Shown here in pieces: positions 11,852-23,880 of a stretch of 64,000 bases of DNA (position 1 is its first letter; each line of letters starts with the position of its first letter). Both the position numbers and the translations under genes were made by a program. The stretch comes from Elmis aenea (lineage: Eukaryota > Arthropoda > Insecta > Coleoptera > Elmidae). The DNA is taken from NCBI GenBank assembly GCA_947652605.1, contig OX393576.1, forward strand, positions 47,592,966 to 47,656,965. The letters are read 5' to 3'. Below the pieces are notes generated by a model, which saw nothing but the letters and a program-made list of their open reading frames with translations, was not told the origin of the DNA and ran no database searches.

Positions 11852-12772
11852 ATGAACGCGTGTATAGTGTTAGTTGTTGTTATCACGTATTGTCTTTGCA
11901 GTGTAGAAGCCAAATGTGAACAACAATCGTTTCATAATACGCTGATACAGTCCACTGTTTTGATAGACGGTGTTGAAAGACACAATTCACCAATATCAGT
12001 GACAGGCTGCATTGAACCCACAAGTGAAATTTCAGATGTCTACACAATATCTGTTGAAAACCAAGAAATACCAATTTTATATAAAGAAGCAATAAAAGGT
12101 TTTCAAAACTTGATTAAGCTTCAACTGGTCATGAATGGCATTAAAGAGTTACGAAGCCAGGCCTTCTCTGATCTGCAAAATATCGAAGACATCAATTTAA
12201 GTTTTAATCATCTAACGAAAATAGAACCTGAAACGTTTAATATTGGTAATTTACGTATTTTATTATTGAAAAACAATGATATTGAGTTTATTGAAAGAAC
12301 AGCGTTTCAAAATATGCCTAACCTTATCATTCTCAATTTAAGTTATAATAAAATACGAGCATGGAATAGCGATTGGTTTATCAATACTCCAAACATTGAA
12401 AACTTATACTTTAGCCATAATCGTTTGACCACCATACCTGGCCAAGCTTTTAAGCATTTCAGTAGCGAGTGTGCATTAGAATTCGAAGATAATAGTATAG
12501 TAACAATAGATCCATTATCACTTCGAGGTTTATACAAGATTAAACAGTTGTCGTTATCTAATAACCGGCAAGTATTATTTCTAACGCGCAACAATTTTAC
12601 CTGTTTGGAAAGTGATGTTTTGAATTCATTAACAAATGTTAAAGGAGTGTTCCTTCAATCTAATCCGTGGAGCTGCAATTGTTTGAATCAAATGAGTGAG
12701 TGGAACACACACAATAATGTGTTGAAGGATATTGCGATAAGTCAAATGGAATGCCAACAACCTGATGTTTAG
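11852..12772 (+). CDS. Secreted leucine-rich repeat protein, single coding exon
   Basis: From Met at 11852 the protein is 306 residues. Residues 1-20 form a clear signal peptide (MNACIVLVVVITYCLCSVEA, probable cut before KCEQQ). A cysteine-containing N-terminal segment follows (C22, C53). About seven to eight LRRs span residues 85-272, with the typical xLxLxxNxI and xxxAFxxL pattern (LNLSYNKI, LYFSHNRLTTI). A short LRRCT cap begins NPWSCNC (C275, C277) and ends with C301. No membrane segment follows, so it is predicted to be secreted and to work in extracellular protein binding; the ligand is unknown. The frame is open 28 codons further, to 11768. I prefer 11852 because it places the signal peptide at the N-terminus. 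The seventh repeat is irregular. It has no obvious neighbours in an array. Confidence 0.85.
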   Translation: MNACIVLVVVITYCLCSVEAKCEQQSFHNTLIQSTVLIDGVERHNSPISVTGCIEPTSEISDVYTISVENQEIPILYKEAIKGFQNLIKLQLVMNGIKELRSQAFSDLQNIEDINLSFNHLTKIEPETFNIGNLRILLLKNNDIEFIERTAFQNMPNLIILNLSYNKIRAWNSDWFINTPNIENLYFSHNRLTTIPGQAFKHFSSECALEFEDNSIVTIDPLSLRGLYKIKQLSLSNNRQVLFLTRNNFTCLESDVLNSLTNVKGVFLQSNPWSCNCLNQMSEWNTHNNVLKDIAISQMECQQPDV

Positions 12773-13043
12773 TTGAAAACGAAGTGAATTAAATTAACTT
12801 TACTTAAAGTGAACTATTTTTTTAAATTCTCAGTGTATGAAGATTAAAGAGTATAAGTAATTTACATAAAGCAAAATAGTAATGTGAAAAAAGAAATCAG
12901 TATAAAACGACTTTTTCTTTAATATCTACTAGTAAAACCAGTCTGTAAATGTAAATATGCACTAGTTTAGTTTTAAAAATTTAATTTGCGACAATTTTTA
13001 TCATGTTAGTTACTTAAGCACTATTTATGCCTCTGTTGGTAAC

Positions 13044-13049
13044 AATAAA
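13044..13049 (+). terminator. Poly(A) signal for the LRR gene
   Basis: AATAAA lies about 270 bases after the stop codon and is the first canonical hexamer on this strand after the coding region. Confidence 0.5.
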
Positions 13050-13879
13050 AACTGAAAAAAACCTGGAATGTATAGAATGCCCCGGGGTTCATTCCTATGC
13101 TATAGGTATACATTATTTTGAAAAATTACTTTCAAAGTATTTATTGTAATGCATCTGTAAATTAAATAAATATTAATATATAATTTAAGCTATTTTAATA
13201 CGTGATTATTAAATATATGTATTTTCATGTTTTAGTCGAAATTTAATAGTAAATTATGTTGTTTTCCGGTCATGTAAACATGGTTATACCTTAAAAAATA
13301 TTATTTTTAAATAAGGTACTTGAGTAAATATTGTATCAACGGGATTTAATTTTTTTAAATTGTATCTAATAAATATAATTTAAAAAATACAATTAACTTT
13401 CGAATGTTCTTACGGATAAAAGGATTATCTTATTTACATTTTTACTTTAGTCCTTACTTAACTGAAATTAAATAGTTTTTAAATACAATTTACGAAAATT
13501 TTTAGAAAATTACAAATAAAATTAAATAGGTGCCACAAACACATGTACCTACCTACCTATTTGCTTTTGAAATGATGTACATTATTTGGGTTTAATTAAT
13601 TAATTAAATTACTTATGTTAATTGAGGTAATGCTTATATGTATGTTTGTCAAAAATAAACAAATGCGTCAAAATTCGGAAATCTATATTCATTTAGAAAA
13701 ATCGCTATTTATTAGAATTTAAGTAGAATTTACAAGTGTGCAAATGTATACATAGTTTTTTAATTTTAAATTACATTAAAGGTTTTGTTAGCGTTATTTT
13801 ATGTTAAGTAGTCCTTTCTTCGTTAATGTAAGAAATAGACCCCTAATAGAAATTTTGAAAAATTGCAAAGGGAGATTTA
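13050..13879. other. Intergenic DNA
   Basis: AT-rich, with no coding, RNA or transposon signature seen. CTACCTACCTATT near 13549 is a short simple repeat. Confidence 0.4.
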
Positions 13880-14335
13880 CAGGGTGTTTCTTAAATATTG
13901 CAAAAAAAATCGGGAGGTGATTCCTTATCGAAAATTAAGGGAGTCTTTTATATACAATTTTTTCCTTAGACGTCTCCTTTCGAAGTTACACCCCCCTAAA
14001 AGGGAGCTGTAAAATTAGGTTTTTATTTTATTTCTCAACTTTGGATAAATGTAGGAGAATGATATTTAGTAGATGTTCTGTACTTATTAAAAGGTTTCAC
14101 ATAGTAATACTTTTAATCATCTCCAACCTTCACATTGTTTTTTATCAAAACTTTTTGGTGGGTTAAAATTTTTCAATAATTTTTTTTTAAAGCTTTTTTT
14201 ATTTAGATACTTTTTTATTGTTTTTACAGTTTTTGAGTAAAAAATAAAATAAGTAAACATACACCATTAAATTAATATTCCAATATAAAACGATCCATTT
14301 TGGTGGTTACCATGGTTTGTTTATGTTCATAACTG
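13880..14335. repeat. Solo arm of a foldback element
   Basis: It begins CAGGGTGTTTCTTAA and is collinear with the left arm of the foldback at 56337. Shared landmarks are TTCCTTAGACGTCTCCTTTC, AGCTGTAAAATTAGG, TTTTGGTGGGTTAAAATTTT and CCATGGTTTGTTTATGTTCA. It stops at the axis of symmetry, so only one arm is present: the second arm was lost or never copied. Confidence 0.78.
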
Positions 14336-16522
14336 ATAATACATGTAGTAATTTGTATACCGCTATGATTTTCATAAAACAACGGTTTGGTTTATATCTT
14401 CTCTAGGTAAACAAACAACTTAAAAATATATTAGTCGCCTAAATAGAATTTACATTTACAGATTATCTGTTTGTAACAATTTTTTACCTGTTATGTAGTT
14501 AAAACGTATCGATTAATATCCGATACTGTAAATTATTCATGTACATTAAATTTTTTGAAATATAATTAAAAAATAAATTATGTGAAAGTATCCAAGGACT
14601 GTAATTTATTTAAAATTGCAAACCGTAAATGTTTATGTGCAAAATAACTGCCGAGCAACACTTTCAACAATCTTTCATGAAAAATAAATTGAGCATAAGA
14701 TTTTATAATAGCAATTAGTTATACATGTATGTGTATTGTGTGTATGTATTGCCGTTATATATTCGTGAACACTTATAATTCGTGCTAAACCTCAACTGAT
14801 CAACAAAAAACGTAATATAGCTCACAATAAGAGACTAACTATAAAATTTTTATTACTTTTCAGAGTATAATTCTGCTTCACCAAACAATAATTATAGATA
14901 GATACCCAGACTTATTTAGTTCTTTTGTGCAAGCACGCTGTAAGCAATAGGGTATAAAATCGTGTGGGGGCCATGAACAAGCATAATATAATTCACAGTG
15001 GCATACCAAAGTTTCATCACATTTAATTTAGAAATACATTTGTAATTATTACGCTATTCATGGATAGATCAAAGCAAAAAAATTATACGTATCTGTATTT
15101 TTTCTCTTTCGCGTTGTCTAACAAACAAAAATTAATGAATTTGGAAGCAGCAGTCGGCATCAAACTCAATATAACGTTAATATAATACTTGCCAAAGGAA
15201 CTGTAGCAGTTTTATTAGGCTAATGTGGAAAAAAGAAATGCAGAAAGTTCATTATTGGATCGCGGTTTCCAAATCTACATCCTGGGGCATATGTCGGTAA
15301 ATATGTCCTACATACTTTTTATTTAATACATAACAATAAGTAGGGGATAATTTATTTTACGGTGATGTTTAAGGACAACTATTGTGTTTGGCTTAATTGA
15401 ATCGGCATTAAAATTTAAAATAGATTTTTGTTTAATGGAAATGTATAAATAACTTCAATAAACCCAAGTTTTTGTATTTATAAAGCACATAAAGTATAAA
15501 AATTATATTTTTAACTTTCACAGAAGCAACTCGACGGAAGATCCAGTTTCTATTTAATTCTCGCAAAATAATGTTTTTTTTTTTGTCGAAAAATAGTCAA
15601 ACACATTGACATAAGTTATGAACTATCAGGGACTGAGAACGGAACGAAAACGAAAACGTTAAACGAAATTAACCGAATTTTCGTCTAATATTATTAGCAA
15701 AATATAAAGCTTCATTTATTGCATCAAGATTAAAGAACAAGTACAGCAATGAAACTGCACTGGGATTTACTTTAATTTTATGTCTGCAATTACATTTATA
15801 GCCACTTATTAGAACTCGCATTCAGTTAAACCTTAAAATAAATTTCAGCTAGATTAGCGGTACTGATATTGTTTCGAAACAAATGAAATACAGCAACTGT
15901 AAATAAAACAATCGAATAATATACATTTTAGCGTAGCTGTAGTTTTTTTTAACGAACTCTGAAATCCAATTATAATAAAAAGAAATATATGTAAATTTTT
16001 GTAGTTTATAAGATTTTTAATGTTGTTAGCAAGTCTTGTATCTTTATAGTAAACACGTAAATTGCGAAGGCGAGACAGAACACAGATAGAGTAACCTCTA
16101 ACCTAATCCGGTCACGAATATCTTCCGGACCAGTCGCATAGTACAGTTAGGTAAGTAGGTACATACCTTTTCGAAAAACACGGTCTTCCTCGTTGTTAGA
16201 TTCAAGATGATGATTTTATATTCATTTCCATTGCCGTTGTTGTCAGAGAGTTACTTTGTCGAGAATTCCGTACATGATTGATTGCTTGCATGGTGCAATA
16301 CTGACGTCTAATAAATGTTTAAGTCTGTGCTTTATCCTTTTATAAACCAATCAATCATCGCTACAGATATTTCAAGAGATATAAAAATAATTCGTTCAAA
16401 AATTGCGTGAGATGATAAATTATAATTATATTAGATTATGCAAATGTGCATATTTTATGATATTGTTCTTTGTTACACTTTAAAAGTGCAATATTTACCG
16501 AATATTAAATTACATCGATATA
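14336..16522. other. Intergenic DNA with one solitary hAT-like end
   Basis: At 15629 CAGGGACTGAGAACGGAACG followed by AAAACGAAAACG looks like the left terminus of a hAT-type MITE. A related inverted end (GTTCTCGAGCCCTG) lies at 61960-61973. No partner is close, so it is called only as a fragment. The remainder is AT-rich and unassigned. Confidence 0.35.
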
Positions 16523-17448
16523 CAGGGTGTCCCAAATTCGAGTAAATGCATGGGGATCTCGCTTATCTTAAGTCGTAGCTCTTTAGCTTTAGCTCGGTTA
16601 ATTTAGGGCAAAGTTGCTAAATTCGATGCTTATTGATAATCTAAAGAGAAATTGGAAATATCTCAAACGGTATCCGAGAAAATTAGGAAAAACTGGAAAG
16701 TCCATTTTTGAAAATCGTCTATAACTCCTTTGGAGTTTGAAATATTTTAACTGTGTAAAAAAGTTGCCCAAGCAACTTTTTAAGCCGAATCGGATGGTGG
16801 TCACAAATTTTTCCTGGGTCGATTCGTTTTTGTTGTAGACAACCAACTTTGTTTTTTCTTATGGGCAGCATATCGCGTTTTTCTTCGTTATTTAAGTTCA
16901 TTTTTACGACCAACAGGCCTTCAAAACTTTTAGTTTGTTAATCGGTTGTCATGGAAACAACATAAACTACAATGACCGGCCAACCTGATTTATAATGGTT
17001 ATTGTTTAAAACGTATTTTTTGAAATTTGACAATGAAAGAAAAAGTAAAATACCATGTGTGATACATCAGTGGATTCAGAAAAATAAATGCTATTTGATT
17101 ATGTAAATAGCAAAAATTGCGCCCATAAGAAAAAATTAAGTTGGTTGTCATAAAACAAAAACGAATCGATCTAGAAAAAATTTGTGACCACTATTCGATT
17201 CGGCTTGAAAAGTTGATTGGGCAATGTCTTTACACATTTAAAATATTTCATACTCCAAAGGAGTTATAAACGATTTTCAAAAATGGACTTTCCAGTTTTT
17301 CCTAATTTTCTCGGATACCGTTTGAGATATTTCCAATTTCCCTTTGGATTATTAATGAGCACCTAATTTCGCAACTTTGCCCTAATTTAACCGACCTCTT
17401 AGCGATAAGCGAGATCCCCATGCATTTACTCGAATTCGGGACACCCTG
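16523..17448. mobile_element. Foldback element, box-bearing subfamily (926 bp)
   Basis: The ends are CAGGGTGTCCCAAATTCGAG and the inverted CTCGAATTCGGGACACCCTG, next to TA. The box CATGGGGATCTCGCTTAT lies near 16550 and its inverse GATAAGCGAGATCCCCATG near 17404. The arms continue through GGCAAAGTTGCTAAATTCGA, ATCTCAAACGGTATCCGAG and AACTCCTTTGGAGT. The loop is about 16915-17100. Open frames on the minus strand here are by-products of the palindrome. Confidence 0.88.
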
Positions 17449-17589
17449 TATATCGTAATATCGATATATCGGAATATCGATATATGGGAATATCGATATA
17501 TCGGAACATCGATATATCGGAATATCGATATATCGGAATATCTATATATCGGGGAATATCGATATATCGGAATATCGATATATCGGAAG
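17449..17589. repeat. 16-bp tandem repeat (ATCGATATATCGGAAT)n
   Basis: About eight to nine copies of ATCGATATATCGGAAT with a few substitutions (GGGAAT, GGAACA, TCTATATATC). The unit is itself partly palindromic around ATCGAT. It begins immediately at the right end of the foldback, and the left flank of that foldback also contains ATCGATA, so the element sits at one edge of the satellite or seeded it. Confidence 0.9.
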
Positions 17590-19259
17590 CTAAAAAGTTA
17601 GTAAAAAAGTCTGAAAATATTTTTGTAGGTAAATATTTTACAGAAAGATAACTTTATCAGACAAAAACCTTATATTTGTTTATTGTCAGGTTTTACTGGA
17701 TACGTTAAATAAAAATAAGACTTGAAGCCACAACTATAAGATGTATGTTTGAACATGAAGCATATGGGAATCTTGGAAACCGTCAGCCGAAGAATGCTTA
17801 AATAAGCCAAAAGTGTGTTTTTACATGTTAAGCAACAATGAAAAATTTATAATATTGTTATTGTTCTCAGTTCTTAGGAAATCCTAAACAAACTAAAATA
17901 TTTGTGTTTTAAATTAACTTGTAACGTTCTTCTTATTACTGTTAGAGAAATATTTAATTTGGTATTCATAGGCTAGACAAAAAACGCTAATCACACGGCA
18001 TCGTTAAAATTACCCAGCCTCTTTAGTTTTTAAGATTTTATCCACAAGCTTTCCTTCCAACTGTTGATAATATTTAATTTCGTAATTAAAATTTATAAAA
18101 AGTTTTTCAGATTTCTCAATATTTTATAAACTTGACACAAAATTTATATGTTCCGTTTAGATGTTTACCCATTAGGTACGTAAAAACACACTTTACTTTG
18201 CTAATTTGGCCATTTTTGTCTGTAACTGCTTTTAAGTTCCTACATAAACTTCAATTACTTTTGAATACATTTGGCGACCTTAAACAAACGTTACATAAAA
18301 TTTTAAACTGCAATTGGTTCAACAAACGCAACTGCATTTTCTTTAGAAGAACTGCATTTTGCGAACGATTGCTGCATCAAGTCACCTGCTTTAGGGCAGC
18401 ATTCCCCAAAGAAGTTAAAAACACGCCTTTTTGTGAACTAATTGCTTCAGGAATTTCGTAAACGCTTCCTCAGTCGTGGAATGCGACGATTGTTCTTTAA
18501 ATTGTGGTTGCATAAACCGGTCTTTTTTATTTCATGTTATATCGCTTAATTTGCATAGATTCACAGCCACAGTTCCGTTAACAGGACCGGGCATGGTATT
18601 GGCACAGTTGGTGAGCCTGTTTTGTATAATGTAGGTTTGTACAATATACGTAGGTGGCAATCAAAGATAAGTGCAAGTGGACCGTTGTGTTAATAATGTC
18701 CATGCGACCTAGTGACATCGTCTTTACCAAGATGGCCCGTGCATATGCTTCTTAATTGCGTTTACGTGTTGTATAATATTGCAAATGAATAAGGAGGGCC
18801 ATTAGCAAAAATGTTTTTATAAAAGGCGGTTTAAAAAAAAGTTAATAACTTAATAGCAAATACATAGGTACTGTTTTAACAGTTGACATAACAAAGTGGT
18901 ACAAATAACATCTCAAATATGTTTTTGAGTATAAATAAACACTAAACAGAACGTATAATTTAAACTCGGGCGTAATGATGTTTACCGTAAGTTATGTTAT
19001 TTTTTTTCCAGAACCCTTGAACGCTAATAATCCTTAAAGATTAAAATGATGTCTATATTTGTACAACTGGTATATTATTGTAAATTATTATAAACATTAA
19101 AATTTTAAGTAATTCATTTAGCACCAATTAACGGGTATCCAAAAAAAAAAAGTACACTTCCAATGATTGTAAAATCAGTGTTTATTAGTGTATAACTTAA
19201 GATTAAAACTCAAAATTAAAAACACAGATGAAAAATATTTTCTCGTTATCGCAAGTGTT
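17590..19259. other. Unassigned intergenic DNA
   Basis: An open frame of 109 codons (18132-18461, plus) has no recognised domain and begins at a TTG, so I do not call it. CTGCATTTTCTTTAGAAGAA near 18331 is followed by a repeat of CTGCATTTT. No transposon ends are seen. Confidence 0.35.
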
Positions 19260-19830
19260 CAAATTATGGCTGTTCTGGTTCAGGCACTGCTGAAAACATA
19301 GCAGAGGAGGTCATAGAGCAATGGAATCGCAACCATCACAAATCATTTGCTTTGGTATTTGGACGCATTATCTTTCAATGACTGCGCTCAATTCATTAAC
19401 TGTTGTCGGTTTTGTGTCATAAACTTTGTCTTTTACGAGTCCCCACAAAACATTCCATTCGTATAAGGTTCCGCAAATTTTTATCAAGATAGGCCCTCAC
19501 ATTGCTAAGTGTCACTCACAAAACTCCACTTTTCAGTCGGGATCATACTTATTAAAGACGTGGACTAATGTTGGAATGTAACTTTTTCAATAGACACACG
19601 AGCTGCTTGCGAACAGATTTCTTTGGAGTTTTACGGTAACTTTCGAGAATCTCTTCTCCACTTCTATAGCTTGTGGATGTTAGCGATCTTCCAGCACGCA
19701 GCTTGTAAGCGTCTTAAATACTTCAGCTGCTTTAAACTTATCTGTAATGGTAATAATAAAAGACATTCGAATGGGCTGTAAAAGAGTGTATAATTTGTTT
19801 TGACAACCATTATATGCAGAGTAGGCCAAA
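19260..19830 (-). pseudogene. Tc1/mariner-like transposase fossil
   Basis: Reading the minus strand across frames, an N-terminal helix-turn-helix part (RAGRSLTSTSYRSGEEILES, then YRKTPKKSVRKQ, at about 19690-19600) resembles the 'SGRPrTS...v..i......SPkkSvR' region of IS630/Tc1/mariner transposases. The C-terminal part at about 19520-19260 reads VRAYLDKNL, then EWNVLWGLVKDKVYDTKP and TTVNELSAVIER, matching the conserved 'LDFfLWG.lKdkVY..kP.t..eL...I' ending; FEHLR closes it. Most of the catalytic core between is missing, and stops and frameshifts are frequent. It cannot be active. Family confidence is good; the exact clade is unknown. Confidence 0.65.
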
Positions 19831-19884
19831 AGTATGGAAACGTTGCTGTAACGGCCTAAATACAAGTTTTATGAAAATGTTTTA

Positions 19885-20624
19885 TATAAAAAGTGCATGG
19901 CAAATTGTTAGCTTCATTTTGACGTACTTCAATTTTTTCTGCCAACGGTGTACAACTGACAGGCGATCCTCATATTTTTTTAAATAGCAACCCATGTATT
20001 TTTTACTTTAATTGATAGAGAATTATTTTTATCCATCAAATTTTTTGTAAATATTGAATTAAAATGTTTTTGAGAAAAATGAGTTTCAAAACTACTTCTT
20101 ACTTATCAAAATCGTTCTATTTGATTAAACAAAATACGATCGCTATAGTAATTGACAATTTATTACTTGTGTCAACGTGTTTTATTATTTTTCAACGAAA
20201 ACCCATTATTTTGTGGGTACTAAATTGAAAATGGACCTTCCATCGAATTGCTTATGTGAAAGTGTATTTAAGGCGTTTCAATTGAATGCTTACAATATAA
20301 TAATATCTCATCGAAAAATAATAAATCACAATAAGACAAGCTAGGAACTGTGTTTTGTTTAGGCAAATACAACGAAATTGTAAAAAAATAATAAATATGT
20401 AATTCTGAAACTCATTTTTTTTCATTTTATTTAAATTTTAACTTTAAAAAAAATTGTATGGTTAAATAAAGAAAACTATTCCCAATCAATCAAAGTAAAA
20501 AAATATAAGTTGCTTTTTCAAAAAATATGACGATCACCTGTCATTTGCATACGGTCGGCCAAAAAAAAAATTGAAGCACATACGTCAAAATGTAGCTAAT
20601 AATTTGCTATACATTTTTTATACA
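19885..20624. repeat. Diverged foldback element
   Basis: Inverted arms match from ATAAAAAGTGCATGGCAAAT (19888) with the inverse of ATTTGCTATACATTTTTTAT (about 20601-20620). Between them are TTTTGACGTACTTCAATTTT against AATTGAAGCACATACGTCAA, and ACAGGCGATCCTCATATTTT against AAAAAATATGACGATCACCTG (diverged). No CAGGGTG terminus is visible. Noncoding. Confidence 0.7.
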
Positions 20625-22079
20625 TAATATTTTTTGTTGCTATATATACTCTTAAGGGTTAATACAGTTTTCAAAGAATTTTCTATTCCTATAAGCAGCA
20701 AATTGACAAAAGGTCCATTTTCAATTTAATACTTACAATTATTTAATCGCAAAATAAAACCAGACAACTTTTGAAATGTCAATTACTACAGCGATCGTGT
20801 TTTATTTAGTCAAATATAACTATTTTGTGAACAATAATAAATAACTTTGATATACTCATTGTTCTCAAAAATGCCTCTGTGTATGCTTATTTTTTTAATG
20901 CACTATCAAATTTAGAATTTAATTTTCTATCAGAGTCAATAAAAAAAGGAGTGCCGTTTTAATTTCAAAAAAAAAGTTGACTCTCGGCATTCTGACATAT
21001 TCCATGGTAGAAAAAACATTTGAACGTCATTTGATAGAGAATTTTTTACGATTTACAAAAATATAAGGTTTTTGGGAGTTTCCTCTTAAAATAACAAAGT
21101 TTTAGGGGCGCGACAGTCAAACTGAATTACCTTGTATGAGTACGCATTAACGAGCAACGCTATTTGTTTATTGAGGTATTTAAAAAAATGCAAATATTTA
21201 CAAACGAACTAGCTTCGTTCTAAAATTTGCCACTAAAAATTGTATCCTACAAACAAATTCTCTTGATTAAACATAATTCCTTAACCTAATTAGAGGTCGA
21301 ACATCCAAATTATGCATAAACAATTCAGCGTCTGCAATCTGCATACTGATGCCACTGATGCTGATGTACATAAAGATGATTAGTTGTGCGTTCCACAGTA
21401 ATAACAATCAATCCATTCCCCGATCATTTTCTGCCTGGCTATAAAAACTTATTATTTGATACGGATATAGGCGCATTAACTTCACACTCGCTCTACGGAA
21501 TGCTTTGAAACATAACAAAACCGCGTTTTTGAATTATTGGAATAATAGTGGGATAAGGTTTTGTTTAAGTCAACACAGATAATGTAGGTGTGCTGAATGT
21601 ACAGTTATATTTTAATGGTATTTACTTCAGACCTGGAATGTCGGTACTTGCAATATGGCTTGATTTACTGTACGAGGTTGAGGTGTGTTTAGAAGCATTA
21701 AACTGCGCTATGGGTTAGACATCCATCATTAATTCCTCTAATTATAACTTATCCTTGTTTATCTTTCAATTTATGTTTGCTAATTAAGATCGTGCGAACG
21801 ATTTTTTAAGTTTTGTTGCTAAAGGTGTTGTTTGTAACCATATTCATCGCTTTGTTTTATTCAACAAAAGATTAGATATTTAGTTGTGGAATCAACTACA
21901 CTTGTGCACAGACTTGTGTACAGACATTTTCATGAGTTCACGAAGCATTAATCCAACTGTCAATTAAATTTGTTATCATAACAAGATTAAATAACACTAG
22001 ACCACAGTTTTTCACTTTTTTTAATAACATGTAGGAGTATCATTTTTGGCGTTCTTTACTAATTTTGGGGCGCTGATTT
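20625..22079. other. Intergenic DNA with an inverted echo of the foldback loop
   Basis: 20700-20810 is an inverted copy of about 20140-20245 from the neighbouring foldback loop (shared AATTGAAAATGGACCTT and ACGATCGCTATAGTAATTGA, both inverted). The rest is unassigned. 21860-21930 holds a short repeat ACTTGTGCACAGACTTGTGT. Confidence 0.4.
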
Positions 22080-22667
22080 CAGATATGACCTCAAAAAAAG
22101 CCTACCACGTATATTTATTTTGTACCATGGAGCAGACTGCGTAAAAGTTTTGACTGAAATCGTTGAATTCTTATTACGTTATAATCTCGCTAGTAGATCC
22201 TCACAGCCGCAGGCCAGAAGTCCATATGGTAGGGTGACCATTCGTCCCGGATACAAGACTCAAGTCCCGGATTATTCTTGTCCCCGATTTTGTCCCCGAT
22301 TTTCATAATTTTCCTATACACATTGGAAACGAATGTATGGTGCTTTCACTGTTGCCAAATAATGCAAATCTGTTAGTCTGGCAACAGTGTAACCGCTTAT
22401 TGGCCACGAAACTGGAGTGGGGAGGATTTTGTGCACGATAAATCAGGTTTCAAGTCCGATTAGGTTATGTTAGGTTAGGTTACTTTGGATTACCATACAT
22501 CCATTCTCTTGGACACAGTAGCGGACTGGGAAATTCAACCGGCCCGGGAAAAACTTGCTAGACAGGCCCCCAAAAAAATGTAATTTTAAAATGTTGTCCT
22601 ATTTAGATAATAATAAAATTATTTCTAAAAAATTTCCATGTTCAGTTTCATTGTTCTCTAATAAAAG

Positions 22668-23091
22668 CAGGGCATGAAACCGGTTTTTTAAACCGGTTTA
22701 AAAAACCGGTTAACCTTTATTTTTTGTCCAAAATTGTGATTTTTAACCGAAACCGAAACCGTTATTTTTGAAGGCAAAAAAAACGGTAACCTTTAACCAA
22801 AATAATAAAAAACCGGTTTTTTAAACATCTCTTATTAATAAAAATTATTTTGAAAAATACAAAATCTGTATTAAATGCGATTAGTTTACCAAAAGTAATT
22901 ACTGAATGCTTGATTGTACATATATTATAAAATTATAAATAGATAATATCTTTTTATACTTTGCATTCCAAATCTGAATAATGTTAAAAACCGGTTAAAT
23001 TAACCGGTTTTTTCAACAAAAACCGTTATAAAAATAAAGTTCTTGATTTCGTTTAACCGTTAACCAAATTTTTTTTCGGTTTCTAGCCCTG
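22668..23091. mobile_element. Inner hAT MITE with AACCGGTT-rich arms, TSD AATAAAAG
   Basis: CAGGGC...GCCCTG ends are flanked by an exact AATAAAAG duplication (22660-22667, 23092-23099). The arms are rich in ACCGGTTT and AACCG motifs in both orientations, so each end can fold. A second copy in opposite orientation lies at 31490-31936. It is inserted in the transposase remnant of the middle hAT. Confidence 0.92.
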
Positions 23092-23880
23092 AATAAAAGT
23101 GAAGTAGCAGATTCTGATCTGTAAGCCCGAAAAGCTAAAACAGTTTTTCCAATTAGTTTTACAACATCTATAATTCTTTCCAATACTGGCCTGTGTTTAA
23201 GAGCTTTTTTTTGACGTAAGCTTTCTTCATTTGAGAACATTTAACCGTAAATATCTTTACTTTTAAGTTTAAGCATATGGCTATAAACACAATTTCCATG
23301 GATCTTATTATTTTCATGTTCTTTATCACTTTGCAGAGTATGCTTTCAGTCTTTCATTCCATCATATACAAACGAACATTCGTTCTTATCTGTATGCCAA
23401 GCACACGGAACAAAATAGAGATTCTTTTTCCAAACAATATGATGACCATCGTTTGTTTATTTTATCGTCTCTGTAAAATTAACATTTGGCTGAAATGGCA
23501 AATAAGTTATATCACCAATAGTTGGCTGACAAGGATGTTTGTTAAAAAATCCTCAAAATTTTGGCTAGTTGGTTTTGTGAAATAACTAGCTGACAAGCAT
23601 TCAAAATTTTTGTTACTTAATAAGTTAGACTTGAACATCAAGACTTTGCGTTGATAATCGACGTTTCAATTTTGTCTGTTTCAACGGGGCAGATTAGATT
23701 GTCCTCGTTTGCCGAATTTGATGAATGCAAATCTTGATCAATGTTAGATTTTTCAACATCAGGTGCACCAACTTTAGAAGTTAAAGCAAACAAATCACAC
23801 TTGAAACTTTTTTTAGCAGCTTCGTGAAGTACTTTTCGCCTTTTTTCTCTCTCTTTTTGAGCACATTTTCTTTTTTCCAT
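23013..23880 (-). pseudogene. hAT transposase N-terminal remnant (ZMYM/DUF4371-like)
   Basis: On the minus strand 23880-23638 encodes an 80-residue basic start (MEKRKCAQKEREKRRKVL...) like the KRKSGAxKRxxKK leader of this hAT group. About 23350-23240 gives ERLKAYSAK and KEHENNKIHGNCVYSHML, consistent with the region after the zinc finger. 23240-23100 gives KHRPVLERIIDVVKLIGKT and VLAFRAYRSESA, matching the 'R.vL.RiiDvv.flgkq.LAFRGhrE' core motif. The reading then runs into the nested MITE, and the catalytic remainder is missing. Stops and frameshifts are present, so it is not functional. Confidence 0.72.

Noticed and set aside
11883..12594. Minus-strand frames opposite the LRR gene
   Set aside because: No domains; the plus strand has signal peptide, LRRs and LRRCT.
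22455..22485. Telomere-like TTAGG repeats (also AACCTAACCTAA near 46027)
   Set aside because: Only two or three imperfect units inside other elements; far too short for telomeric DNA.
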